Of a DNA stretch of 64,000 nt, positions 27,210 through 35,822 are shown in pieces (positions within the stretch are counted from its first letter, which is position 1; every line of letters starts with the position of its first letter). The DNA comes from an uncultured Raoultella sp. (GTDB lineage Bacteria > Pseudomonadota > Gammaproteobacteria > Enterobacterales > Enterobacteriaceae). The DNA is taken from NCBI GenBank assembly GCA_900759445.1, contig CAAEVH010000075.1, forward strand, positions 14,930 through 78,929. Direction: 5' to 3'. The notes beneath the pieces were generated by a model. It did not search any database. It had not been told where the DNA came from and worked only from the letters and a program-made list of their open reading frames with translations. A program made the position numbers and the translations under genes.

Positions 27210-27230
27210 AAACCCCGTAATACGGGGTTT
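27210..27230. terminator. Hairpin between the unknown gene and alpA
   Basis: AAACCCCGTA and TACGGGGTTT form an inverted repeat with essentially no spacer; a folded RNA would use an 8 bp stem. There is no long T tract, so it is either a weak terminator or an operator-like dyad. Confidence 0.45.
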
Positions 27231-27310
27231 ACCACTACCACTTCTCCTTCCGTTATGCTTTTTTATTATCTCCAGGCATACCAATGTTTGTTTTGCTACA
27301 GGAGACAATC

Positions 27311-27493
27311 ATGACATCACATCAGTTATTACGCTTAAAAAAGGTTGAAGAAAAAACCGGCTTGAAACGTTCACAAATCTATCTGTATATGAAAGAGGGT
27401 ACATTTCCTCGTTCAATAAAAATCGGACCAGCCAGTGTGGCCTGGCTGGAATCAGAAATTGACGAATGGATCAATATTAAATTGTCCCGGCGC
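27311..27493 (+). CDS. alpA: AlpA-family regulator
   Basis: A 61-residue MerR-like winged-helix protein of the AlpA/Vis family: LLRLKKVEEKTGLKRSQIYLYMKEGTFPRSIKIGPASVAWLESEIDEWI. AlpA-type proteins activate integrase or act as excision directionality factors in P4-type elements. ATG 27311 follows AGGAGA; upstream in-frame codons lack a ribosome site. It starts the regulatory block before the transfer genes. Confidence 0.92.
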
Positions 27494-27617
27494 TAAACGC
27501 GGTCAAGGGAAGGCGAATTAAAGCAACTGATTCAACTAAATACCCTCCAACAGGCTATATACCCAGATATTTCTGCATCTATCTTGCCTGTTGAACAAAA
27601 TATACGGAATACATATT

Positions 27618-28205
27618 ATGATCCCTTCACTAAATTACGCCGTACTCACCAATGCCCTGCAGGCGCTTAATGAAGGCAATATTCGTCACTGTGAAGATCT
27701 CGGTTTCACATTTGACGAAATGAATGCCCTCAGCCAGCTCTCGCCAGATGCACTCTTTACGCTGAGCCGAGCAGCCGCGCCTTTTATCGCAGTCTCGCTA
27801 CGCCACGATGTTCTGCACCAGTTGCTGGCCCATTCTGGTCAGGAAGAACAGCGCCGACAACTAATTGACCGGGCCATACGACTGGGCGGCTCCATCGCAC
27901 TGATGAACCACTATTTTGGTCTCACCTCCAATGAAGTCTGCCTTCGCCGTCGGTTGCTGGGTGTCAGCGTGCCGTATGGCCGAACGCCTGAACCGGATGA
28001 AAAGACAGATGTGGCTATCTGGTTGCAATGGCAGCAGCGCAGGGTAGAAAACCTTGAATCGCCCGATGCACTGATCACCATGATGCAGGTGACGGAAATC
28101 CTGCAGCCAGAGGCCGAAGCGCTGTCACTCACCACGGTCTGGAAACGTATCGCACTGTGCGAACAGGAAGCCGCTACTGGCAGGAGGACTCTCCATGCCG
28201 GATGA
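27618..28205 (+). CDS. DUF2857-type ICE protein
   Basis: A 195-residue soluble protein. The arrangement MIPSLNYAVLTNALQALNEGNIRHCEDLGFTFDEMNALSQLSPD-type start, the RRQLIDRAIRLGGSIALMNHYFGLTSNEVCLRRRLLGV block and the 'WLQWQQ' segment fit DUF2857 proteins, common on ICEs and genomic islands and thought to be transfer regulators. ATG 27618 is preferred over a TTG nine codons upstream. Its end overlaps the next gene by 11 bp. Confidence 0.78.
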   Translation: MIPSLNYAVLTNALQALNEGNIRHCEDLGFTFDEMNALSQLSPDALFTLSRAAAPFIAVSLRHDVLHQLLAHSGQEEQRRQLIDRAIRLGGSIALMNHYFGLTSNEVCLRRRLLGVSVPYGRTPEPDEKTDVAIWLQWQQRRVENLESPDALITMMQVTEILQPEAEALSLTTVWKRIALCEQEAATGRRTLHAG

Positions 28206-28404
28206 GATCGACCGCGATCAGGAATTTAATGAACAGCGACTGGAGGAGATGATTGAGCAGAACCGTTTTAAGCCGGGTTCAACACCATCATTATTTCACT
28301 GTCGTATATGTGGTAAACCTATTCCTGAAAAACGACGGCAGACTCTGCCGGGCATAACCACCTGTACAGAATGTCAGGAACAACTTGAGCATCGCAGACG
28401 CTAA
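28195..28404 (+). CDS. TraR/DksA-type C4 zinc-finger protein
   Basis: A 69-residue protein with the DksA/TraR zinc finger C-R-I-C-G-x(n)-C-T-E-C and a short N-terminal helix (NEQRLEEMIEQNRF). TraR-type proteins bind the RNA polymerase secondary channel and mimic DksA/ppGpp. It overlaps the preceding DUF2857 gene, suggesting co-expression. Confidence 0.88.
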   Translation: MPDEIDRDQEFNEQRLEEMIEQNRFKPGSTPSLFHCRICGKPIPEKRRQTLPGITTCTECQEQLEHRRR

Positions 28405-28800
28405 TAATAGCGATAAAGACGTTCGGGGATATTATTTCTCTGCACGTCTTTCTGTTTCCATTAAAATAGAATGCCTTCTTTATTATCTGTTCTGCATCCT
28501 TCTCCCTCTTTCCGCATCTGATAATCCTCGCCAGTTTATCTCTCTTATTTTTGTTTTGAATTTATCGTTTATATCCCGCACTGAATATCTGATTCTGAAA
28601 ATGCCATAACAACATGGTTGCCCTGATGGACGTTCATTCGTCCAGGCCGGGGATTGTTCTTTAACAAATTGGATCGGGCTGTCACGTAACCACAATTCAG
28701 GGTGCCGCTGAATGTTCTCGCTGACCCGTTAAAACCGGAATGCAGAACCGGGATGTGACCTTTTTATTGCTTTCACGGCTATTTTATTAAAGGAAATACC
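28405..28800. other. Leader region of the type IV secretion operon
   Basis: About 395 bp with no convincing gene. It includes pyrimidine-rich DNA (28440-28560), a short hairpin GGACG-TTCATT-CGTCC near 28630, and TTCTTTAACAAATTGGAT-type sequence near 28660. Promoters and control sites of the transfer operon probably lie here; I could not assign a definite -35/-10 pair. Confidence 0.4.
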
Positions 28801-29022
28801 ATGAGAAAACCCAATTATCACGTCTTTATCACTCAGGAAAGTCAGCCCGATGCACAGGGCGAGAAAAACACGTACTGGACCAGGGTTGGTGTGGCCTTCG
28901 CACATAACGGTAAGCCTGGCCTGAATATCGTGCTGATCCCCGGTATTGCGGTTTCAGGCAGGCTGGTACTGCTTGAACCGAGAGAAGAGAGTGACATTTC
29001 ACAGGATGCCGCAGCCGTTTAA
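28801..29022 (+). CDS. Small conserved ICE protein upstream of virB1
   Basis: A 73-residue soluble protein with a AAAGGA ribosome site. The segment NYHVFITQESQ...KNTYWTRVGVAFAHNGKPGLNIVLIPGIAVSGRLVLLEPRE resembles small beta-rich proteins found next to conjugation genes (DUF736-like wording, not certain). It heads the virB operon; its end is about 70 bp before virB1. Confidence 0.7.
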   Translation: MRKPNYHVFITQESQPDAQGEKNTYWTRVGVAFAHNGKPGLNIVLIPGIAVSGRLVLLEPREESDISQDAAAV

Positions 29023-29092
29023 CCCGCTTTTGTCCTTCTCCCCGGTAACGTGTTTTTGTATACGCTGCCGGACCCACGGTTACGAGGCCACT

Positions 29093-29737
29093 ATGCTTTC
29101 CACCACAGCCTTTCTGGCGCTGGCGACGCAGTGCGCCACCAGTGTTCACCCGTCCACGGCACTTGATGTGGCACGGGTCGAATCCGGTTTTCACCCTTAC
29201 GCCATTGCTGAAATCGTGCCGGGCGGCAAAGGTGTGATTTCACATTTTCCCGCAAGCCATGATGAGGCGATGAGCCTCACCGGACGGCTGGCGGCGCAAG
29301 GCCGACGCTATTCGGTCGGCCTGATGCAAATCACCAGCACCAATTTCCGCCATTACGGCGTCACGGCCAGCGACTTACTTAACCCTTGCATCAATCTGTC
29401 GGTATTTGAGCGCATTCTCGCCGACTGTTACCGGCGCGGTAGCACTCTGAAACGAGCGCTCAGTTGTTACTACTCCGGCAACTTTGAAACCGGTCAGCGA
29501 CCGGAATCCGCCTTTAACCAGACCAGCTACGTACAGCGCATTGGCTATGTCGTCCCGTCCACCCGGGAAGACCGGCAGCGAGCCCCTGACCCGAGCACAC
29601 AACCGTCTGCCCGTTATCCCGCCGTTGTGCTGCGCGGCGAGCCTGCCGGTGCCACTGCGCCGATCCTGACTTCCCTGCATTATCCCGATTCCGTCATTCG
29701 CGGCGCTATCCCTGTTATCCCTGATGAGGAGAAATGA
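29093..29737 (+). CDS. virB1: VirB1-like lytic transglycosylase
   Basis: A 214-residue peptidoglycan-cleaving enzyme that opens the cell wall for the secretion channel. Catalytic glutamate in DVARVESGFHPYAI, followed by SVGLMQITSTNFRHYGV and ALSCYYSGN, the three SLT motifs. The C-terminal tail is proline-rich. ATG 29093 puts a hydrophobic start (STTAFLALATQCATS) at the N-terminus. The stop overlaps the region of the virB2 ribosome site. Confidence 0.9.
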   Translation: MLSTTAFLALATQCATSVHPSTALDVARVESGFHPYAIAEIVPGGKGVISHFPASHDEAMSLTGRLAAQGRRYSVGLMQITSTNFRHYGVTASDLLNPCINLSVFERILADCYRRGSTLKRALSCYYSGNFETGQRPESAFNQTSYVQRIGYVVPSTREDRQRAPDPSTQPSARYPAVVLRGEPAGATAPILTSLHYPDSVIRGAIPVIPDEEK

Positions 29738-29739
29738 TC

Positions 29740-30012
29740 ATGCGTAAACGCCGTTACTCCGCTGTTGTTTCCGTGCTGCTGTCTGCCCCGGTGCTGGCGG
29801 CGAACAGTGGTTTTAACAAGGCCAATGAAACACTGAGCAATACCTCGACCGGCCTGCTGGGACTGGCCGCCGTCACCATCACACTGGCGACTATGTGGGT
29901 GGGCTACAAGGTGCTGTTCGACGGCAAGAGCCTGCATGACATGCGTAACATCATCATCGGCGCGATCCTGATCGTCGGCGCGTCCGGCTTCGGTGCCTAC
30001 TGGGCGTCATAA
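29740..30012 (+). CDS. virB2: VirB2-like major pilin
   Basis: A 90-residue prepilin with a signal peptide (ending VLAAN region, about residue 20) and two hydrophobic helices (about 38-58 and 69-88) separated by a short basic loop (YKVLFDGKSLHDMR), the standard VirB2/TrbC fold. I chose the ATG at 29740 because GGAG lies 8 nt upstream; another ATG at 29734 is too close to it. Forms the pilus of the conjugation machine. Confidence 0.88.
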   Translation: MRKRRYSAVVSVLLSAPVLAANSGFNKANETLSNTSTGLLGLAAVTITLATMWVGYKVLFDGKSLHDMRNIIIGAILIVGASGFGAYWAS

Positions 30013-30023
30013 GGGAGGCAACG

Positions 30024-32771
30024 ATGGCTACGCTGAATAAAGCACTCACGCGGCCTGCCGCCATTATGGGTATTCCTCTGGTGCCGTTCGTTCTCGTCAG
30101 CGGGGCCATCGTCCTGCTGGCAGTCTATGTCAGCTATTACCTGGCGATTATGCTCATTCCTGCATGGGCGGAAATGAAAAATAAAACCCGAAAGGACATT
30201 CATTATTTCAGTCTGCTCTGGCTGGCGTTTAAAACCCGTGGGCGGCTTTTCACCAATACCCATTTTGGCGCGAATGCCCTGCTGGCAAACCAGTACGATA
30301 ACGTTGATGTCTCGGAGTTTATTCAGAAAATGAAATTAAACGAGCGTATTACGCTGGATAAATATATTCCGTACTCCTCCCATATTCACCCTTACGTCAT
30401 CAGAAACCGTCACCGTGATTTGGTTGCCACCTGGGAGCTGGACGGCACAGTCTTTGAATGTGAAGACGAACATCACCTGACCCTGATGGCCACGCACCTG
30501 AATAACGTTATTCGTTCGTATGAGGGTCTGCCGGTAACATTCTATATTCACCGGCTCCGTGAAAAATACCATGATGTTTTTGAAGCCTGTTCGGGTATTC
30601 CCTTTTCCGATGAGGTAACACGTCGGTATTACCAGCCGGTAAAAGACAAACCGTTATGGCGGCACCGGCTGTTTTTCACCGTCTGCTACGCGCCGTTCTC
30701 TCAGATTGAGAAGAAAACCATGAAAGCGCAGTCGCACAGTAAACGCCAGGCAGCACTGGATGACGCGCTCAAAATCATGCTGGAATACCGCGAAGCACTG
30801 GAATCTTCATTATCCCGCTATATGGCAACGCCGCTGGGGATATATGAAGAAAACGGGCGGGTGTATTCCTCACAACTGGCGTTCTTCCATCGTCTGCTTA
30901 CCGGTCAGTGGCAGAAGGTGGCCGTAACGCGCTCACCATTTTATGAAACGCTCAGTACGCCAGACGTCTTTTTCACCACCGACACCGGTGAATGCCAGAC
31001 GGTCAGCGGTTCCCGTTTCTTCCGCAGCCTGGAGATTAAGGATTATTCCCCGGAAACCCATACCGGTATGCTGGATGCGCTGCTGTACGCCGAAAGCGAG
31101 TATGTTCTGACGCAGTCCTTTACCTGCATGGCACGGGATGAGGCGCAGAATCATATCCGTCTGGCGGAAAAACGGCTTAACTCCACGGACGACGACGCGA
31201 CTTCCCAGCGCGAAGAGCTGATTGTCCTGCGCGACCTGCTCCAGTCCGGACATGTGTCGTGCGGTAAATTCCACTTTTCCCTGCTGATCTCCTCAGACAG
31301 TGCCGGACAGGTGGTGAAGGACACTAACGTTCTGGCCCAGCCCTTCGCCGATCTTGGTATTATGACAACGCTCTCCACCCTGTCACTGCCCGCCGCGTAT
31401 CTGGCGCAACTGCCGGGCGTGTATACGCTGCGACCCCGACTGGTGGCCGTCAGCAGCCAGAATTTTGCCGATATAGCCTGCCTGCATAACTTCCATCCCC
31501 ACAAACGCAGCGGTAATCCGTGGGGGGAAGCCATCGCCATCCTCACATCTCCCGGCGGTGGCGGGTATTACCTGAACCTGCACGACAGCCAGGCCGGGCG
31601 GGATGACACCGGTGAGAAAACGCCGGGGAATACGGCGATTATCGGGAAAACCGGATCCGGCAAAACCCTGCTGATGACCATTATGCAACAACTGATGCAG
31701 AAGTACCGTAACCCGGCGTCGTTTGCGCCTTCTGCCACCATCAAACGGCTGACCACGGTGTATTTCGATAAGGACCGGGCGGCGGAGATGGCGATCCGCC
31801 AGGCGGGCGGGCGTTATTTCCGCATCCATACCGGCGAGCCCACCGGCTTCAACCCGTTTGCGCTGGAGCCAACCCGCCGGAACATCAGTTTCATCAAACG
31901 GCTGGTGCGCATGCTGTGCCGCCGCAACGGTAAGCCGCTCGATCCGCGCGATGAGGAGCGGATCAGTGCCGCCGTGGACACCATCATGCTGGACTATCCG
32001 CCGGAGTACCGCCGGTACGGGATCACCCGGCTGCTGGAAGTGCTGCCGGAGCCGCCGACCACAGACGCCCGCACCAACGGGCTGCGTATTCGCCTGAAAC
32101 AGTGGGCGCAGAGGGGCGAGTTCGGCTGGGTGTTTGATAACGAGGCCGATACTTTCACCATCAGCGATGTCGATAACTTTGGTATCGACGGCACCGAATT
32201 TCTGGATGATGACGATATTCGCGGCCCCGTGACCTTTTACCTTCTGTACCGTGTGACCAGTCTTCTGGATGGTCGCCGCCTGGTGATGTTTATGGATGAG
32301 TTCTGGCGCTGGCTGGCCGATGTCGAATTTTCCCGCTTCTCCCTCAATATGCTGAAAGTCATCCGAAAGCTGAACGGTATCTTCGTTCCGGCAACACAGT
32401 CACCGGATGAAATCGTCAGACACCCCATCGCCCCGGCGATTATTGAGCAGTGCGGTACCCAGATTTTCCTCGCCAACCCGAAAGCCAGCCATGCGGATTA
32501 CGTGGAGAAAATGAAAGTGCCGGAAAGTGTTTATGACACGGTCAGGAACCTGGATCCGGGCGAGCATTATATGGTCATCCTGAAAACACCGCTGCGGGCC
32601 GGGGAAACCCGCCCGTTTGTGGCGATGGCGAAAATGGATCTGTCCGGGATGGGTAAATTCACCCGGCTTCTCAGCGGCAGTGAGGACAACCTGAAAATAT
32701 TCGATGCCATTTATCAGGATGGTATGCGACCTGATGAATGGAAAGATACTTTTTTTGACCGGGCAATCTGA
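30024..32771 (+). CDS. virB4: VirB3-VirB4 fusion ATPase
   Basis: A 915-residue protein. Residues 1-90 are a VirB3-like unit (LTRPAAIMGIPLVPFVLVSG, two hydrophobic segments, HYFSLLWLAFKTRGR); the rest is the VirB4 ATPase (CagE/TrbE family) with Walker A IGKTGSGKTLLM (about 537) and Walker B RLVMFMDEFWRWL (about 751), plus the FVPATQSPDEI motif. VirB4 energises pilus assembly and substrate transfer at the inner membrane. VirB3-VirB4 fusions are known in several conjugation systems. AGGGAGG precedes the ATG. Confidence 0.95.
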   Translation: MATLNKALTRPAAIMGIPLVPFVLVSGAIVLLAVYVSYYLAIMLIPAWAEMKNKTRKDIHYFSLLWLAFKTRGRLFTNTHFGANALLANQYDNVDVSEFIQKMKLNERITLDKYIPYSSHIHPYVIRNRHRDLVATWELDGTVFECEDEHHLTLMATHLNNVIRSYEGLPVTFYIHRLREKYHDVFEACSGIPFSDEVTRRYYQPVKDKPLWRHRLFFTVCYAPFSQIEKKTMKAQSHSKRQAALDDALKIMLEYREALESSLSRYMATPLGIYEENGRVYSSQLAFFHRLLTGQWQKVAVTRSPFYETLSTPDVFFTTDTGECQTVSGSRFFRSLEIKDYSPETHTGMLDALLYAESEYVLTQSFTCMARDEAQNHIRLAEKRLNSTDDDATSQREELIVLRDLLQSGHVSCGKFHFSLLISSDSAGQVVKDTNVLAQPFADLGIMTTLSTLSLPAAYLAQLPGVYTLRPRLVAVSSQNFADIACLHNFHPHKRSGNPWGEAIAILTSPGGGGYYLNLHDSQAGRDDTGEKTPGNTAIIGKTGSGKTLLMTIMQQLMQKYRNPASFAPSATIKRLTTVYFDKDRAAEMAIRQAGGRYFRIHTGEPTGFNPFALEPTRRNISFIKRLVRMLCRRNGKPLDPRDEERISAAVDTIMLDYPPEYRRYGITRLLEVLPEPPTTDARTNGLRIRLKQWAQRGEFGWVFDNEADTFTISDVDNFGIDGTEFLDDDDIRGPVTFYLLYRVTSLLDGRRLVMFMDEFWRWLADVEFSRFSLNMLKVIRKLNGIFVPATQSPDEIVRHPIAPAIIEQCGTQIFLANPKASHADYVEKMKVPESVYDTVRNLDPGEHYMVILKTPLRAGETRPFVAMAKMDLSGMGKFTRLLSGSEDNLKIFDAIYQDGMRPDEWKDTFFDRAI

Positions 32772-32793
32772 AAGCCAACCTGAGGTACTATCA

Positions 32794-33522
32794 ATGCGTT
32801 CCAGGAATCACCGTCTGGCATTATTGTTATTTTTCTCGGCGCAGGCGTTCAGCGCCGGAATACCGGTTTTCGACGCCGTGCAGAATACCGAATCCATTAA
32901 CCAGTGGATGCAGAAACTACAGCAATGGGAGGGTACGGTTACCCATTATAAAAGCGAACTTAATGCGTATAAGAAACAACTGGCTACCGCAACCGGCGTG
33001 CGGGATATTCAGGGTTTTCTCAGTGATGCCCGAAGCCTGAAAACCGATATTGATAATCTCCGTAAGAACGGTATTTCACTGGATGATCTGCTGACCACGC
33101 AGAACAGTTCATATTCTTATGAACTGCAACACCTTTACAGTAAATACAAATCGTTCAGCGTATGCAGCGAGGAACAGGAAGGAATAAAATATCAGGCCCT
33201 GGCCGACAGTTGCAAACAGATAATCCTCAATCAAGCAATGGCGATTGAGAATACCACTGACGTTGAAAACAGGATTAACAGCACACTCAGCGATATATCA
33301 GACTTATCTGACCGTATATCGAATGCGCAGGACTCGAAAGAGTCTCAGGATCTGGCTAACGCCATCGCGGCGAAAAGCGTACAGTTAAATGCGCTGACGA
33401 ATCAGTGGGAGATGTCTGTCAGGCAGGCTGAACAGCGAACGACATTGCTGGAACAGCAAAGACAGAAAGCCTTTGAACAGCAGCAGCTAACGGCACCTGT
33501 TGCTGACCTTAATAATTTATAA
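32794..33522 (+). CDS. virB5: VirB5-like minor pilin
   Basis: A 242-residue secreted protein with a signal peptide (1-21, ending FSA), then the VirB5/TraC motif GIPVFDAVQNTESINQWMQKLQQWEGTVTHYKSELNAYK and a largely alpha-helical, glutamine-rich body. It sits at the pilus tip and aids recipient contact. ATG 32794 follows GAGG; a longer frame starts inside virB4. Confidence 0.9.
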   Translation: MRSRNHRLALLLFFSAQAFSAGIPVFDAVQNTESINQWMQKLQQWEGTVTHYKSELNAYKKQLATATGVRDIQGFLSDARSLKTDIDNLRKNGISLDDLLTTQNSSYSYELQHLYSKYKSFSVCSEEQEGIKYQALADSCKQIILNQAMAIENTTDVENRINSTLSDISDLSDRISNAQDSKESQDLANAIAAKSVQLNALTNQWEMSVRQAEQRTTLLEQQRQKAFEQQQLTAPVADLNNL

Positions 33523-33533
33523 GGAGGTTATCC

Positions 33534-33806
33534 GTGCTCAGATCCTTATTCACCTTATGCACACTCTCAGGCGTGATATTACTGTCCGGCTGCAAGGAAA
33601 CCAAATCCGAAGCCTGGTATAAGCAACATCCTGACGAAACTTATGCGGTTTATACGCAATGCCTGAAGGATGGCGAGGCAAGCGATAACTGCGAATTTGC
33701 CCACCGGGCAGCACTTATGTTTGCACAGGAAGGCCAGCCCGGGGTTAAGGAAAAATTCGAGGCGATATTTCAGCAGGAAGCTGCAAAACGAAATGCAGTG
33801 ACATAG
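33534..33806 (+). CDS. eexN: EexN-family entry-exclusion lipoprotein
   Basis: A 90-residue lipoprotein with lipobox LLSGC (C20). The W-Y-K-Q-H-P-D, Q-C-L-K-D-G and N-C-E-F-A-H-R-A pattern with two mature cysteines matches EexN-type proteins that block redundant conjugation into cells already holding the element. GTG start at 33534 with AAGGAGG. A strong terminator follows. Confidence 0.85.
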   Translation: MLRSLFTLCTLSGVILLSGCKETKSEAWYKQHPDETYAVYTQCLKDGEASDNCEFAHRAALMFAQEGQPGVKEKFEAIFQQEAAKRNAVT

Positions 33807-33825
33807 TAATAATATTTCCTCCAAC

Positions 33826-33855
33826 AAAACAGGGAATTCTCCCTGTTTTTTTATT
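33826..33855 (+). terminator. Intrinsic terminator inside the virB operon
   Basis: A perfect 10 bp stem AAAACAGGGA / TCCCTGTTTT with an ATTC loop and a T-rich tail, 20 bp after eexN and 30 bp before virB6. It would lower transcription of virB6-virB11 relative to virB1-eexN unless antiterminated. Confidence 0.9.
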
Positions 33856-33884
33856 TCCTTTCTTTAAATATCAGGTGAGGCACC

Positions 33885-34916
33885 ATGTCCGGTGGTATTT
33901 TTGTTGGTATGGACAAAAACATCATGGATGGACTGAATGCTGTACTGGAAGGTCAGTCTTCCACTTACGGCACGATGATCAGCGTCATCATTGTCAGCTC
34001 TTTTACCTTATTTATACTGTATCGCGGTTATCAGACACTGGCTGGCAAACTCCGGACCCCGGTTGAAGATGTCGTCTGGGATGTGGGGCGAATGTTGCTG
34101 ATCACCACCTTTGTGTTAAACCGGGATGGCTGGCTTGATATGGCGGTAGCGGCTATCCAGGGACTCAAAGACGGTGTCAGCGGCGATGATAATATCTGGG
34201 CGCTGCTCGATACTGTCTGGGGAAAGGCACAGGCGCTGGGGCAAAAGTTATTTAATATGGACACATCAACTTACGTCAAACTGAATGGCGGCCTTGCCGA
34301 AGTGCTGGTATGGGGCGGCTCTATTGTCCTGCTGATGGCAGCCACCTTTGTCAACCTGCTCGCCGAAATCACCATCCTGTTAATGACCACCACCGCGCCG
34401 CTCTTTATTTTCTGCCTGCTGTACGGTTTTCTTAAACCGATGTTTGATAACTGGCTGAAAACGATTTTTGCGGCAATATTAACGATCATGTTTTCCGCCT
34501 TATCCATCCGTATCGCCATTAATTACCTGAATAAGATACTGGATGCTGCAACAAAAACATCCGCTGAAACCAATATGGTCACGCTGGCGGCGCAGTGCCT
34601 GCTGGCCGGGATAGCGGCAGGTGTGATGGTCTGGTTCTCCGCGAAGCTCGCCAGCGCACTCAGCGGGGCCGCCGTACAGGCGGTGCTGCAGGGGGCAGCC
34701 ATGAGTGGCCTGAGCGGACTGGCGAACAAATCCGCCGACCTCGCCGGAGCGGGGGTAAAGGGCGGTGCCCGCCTGACTGCGAAAGGCGGCATGGCCGTCG
34801 CAGCGGCGACCGGCAGACTCACCGGCGCAGGCGCGGGTAAAACCGTGAGCGCCTGGCAGAAACGCGCCGCAGCCATCGAAAGCATGAAACGCCTGAACCG
34901 GCAGCGTCACCGTTAA
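33885..34916 (+). CDS. virB6: VirB6-like inner membrane channel protein
   Basis: A 343-residue TrbL/VirB6 protein with 5-7 transmembrane helices (for example about 28-47, 145-170, 175-200, 240-265). A conserved central W and the GDDNIWALLDTVWGKAQALG segment are seen. The C-terminal part is Ala/Gly-rich and basic. Forms the inner membrane part of the transfer channel. AGGTGAGG lies before the ATG. Confidence 0.9.
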   Translation: MSGGIFVGMDKNIMDGLNAVLEGQSSTYGTMISVIIVSSFTLFILYRGYQTLAGKLRTPVEDVVWDVGRMLLITTFVLNRDGWLDMAVAAIQGLKDGVSGDDNIWALLDTVWGKAQALGQKLFNMDTSTYVKLNGGLAEVLVWGGSIVLLMAATFVNLLAEITILLMTTTAPLFIFCLLYGFLKPMFDNWLKTIFAAILTIMFSALSIRIAINYLNKILDAATKTSAETNMVTLAAQCLLAGIAAGVMVWFSAKLASALSGAAVQAVLQGAAMSGLSGLANKSADLAGAGVKGGARLTAKGGMAVAAATGRLTGAGAGKTVSAWQKRAAAIESMKRLNRQRHR

Positions 34917-35005
34917 TCCTCCCGATCCTTAATTTCCTTTCCCCGTCACGCCGTGGCCTGCGCCACCGGTGCGGCATTCCTGCATCCATACGATAAGGGG
35001 CTTCC

Positions 35006-35146
35006 ATGAAATTCAGCATCATCCTTCTGATGCTGTGCGCGCTCACGGGCTGCGCACGGCATCAGGGCGACCTCCCACCGGTATCCGGCGAACCCGAGCC
35101 AGTGAATTCCCCCGCCATCATTCAGGAGCTGACTCACCATGTCTGA
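35006..35146 (+). CDS. virB7: VirB7-like small lipoprotein
   Basis: A 46-residue lipoprotein: signal peptide with lipobox LTGC (C16), then a short proline-rich tail (PPVSGEPEPVNSP). Size and position between virB6 and virB8 identify it as VirB7, which pairs with VirB9 in the outer membrane core complex. AAGGGG precedes the ATG. Its end overlaps the virB8 start. Confidence 0.85.
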   Translation: MKFSIILLMLCALTGCARHQGDLPPVSGEPEPVNSPAIIQELTHHV

Positions 35147-35822
35147 TATTCAGAACATTGTTAATGTTTCCCGCTCTTTTGAATCCATACTGCTGGAAAA
35201 GGAAGAACGTTCCCGAAAAACCGCCTGGCGGGTGGCCGCTGCCGGACTGGTTCTGGCCGCAATGGCGATTGCGGCCATTATTATTCTGCTGCCGCTGAAA
35301 ACCTCCGACACTGAATTATGGTCAGTGGATAAACAGACCGGGCGCTATGAATATATGACCCGCGTGAAGGAGCGGGATATTGCTGCTGAAAAAGCGCTGG
35401 CACATTCACTGGCAGCACACTATGTCAGACTTCGCGAGGGATATAATTATTTCTCCCTCCAGCGTGATTATGACGACGTGCAGTTATTTAACAGCGACAG
35501 CGTGAACCGGGACTATCTGGACGGGTTTAACGGCGACCAGGCACCGGACGTGATTTTTAATAAGGCGGAATATGTCGTTTATATCGCCATTATTTCCAAT
35601 GTGCATGCGCCTGCCACCGGGCCGGATAATCTGGCAACACTGCGTATTAAGCGCACAATCCGTCGTGTTGCTGATAATTCCGTGAAAACGGATGTGTGGA
35701 ATATCCGCCTCACTTACCGCTACGTCCCGCACCGGCAACTGACCGACAGCCAGCGCGAAGTGAACCCGCTGGGCTTTATCGTCACCAGCTACCAGCGCGA
35801 TAAAGAGCTGGGGGGGGAATGA
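35139..35822 (+). CDS. virB8: VirB8-like assembly factor
   Basis: A 227-residue bitopic protein: a cytoplasmic N-terminus (SDIQNIVNVSRSFESILLEKEERSRK), one transmembrane helix (about 31-50) and a periplasmic NTF2-like domain (ELWSVDKQTGRYEY, YVRLREGYNYFSLQRDYDDVQLFN, WNIRLTYRYVP). Nucleates assembly of the secretion complex. Overlaps virB7 and virB9. Confidence 0.94.
   Translation: MSDIQNIVNVSRSFESILLEKEERSRKTAWRVAAAGLVLAAMAIAAIIILLPLKTSDTELWSVDKQTGRYEYMTRVKERDIAAEKALAHSLAAHYVRLREGYNYFSLQRDYDDVQLFNSDSVNRDYLDGFNGDQAPDVIFNKAEYVVYIAIISNVHAPATGPDNLATLRIKRTIRRVADNSVKTDVWNIRLTYRYVPHRQLTDSQREVNPLGFIVTSYQRDKELGGE

Noticed and set aside
28385..28695. Short ORFs on both strands in the virB leader
   Set aside because: No ribosome sites and they overlap the TraR/DksA-type gene end or non-coding leader; not supported.
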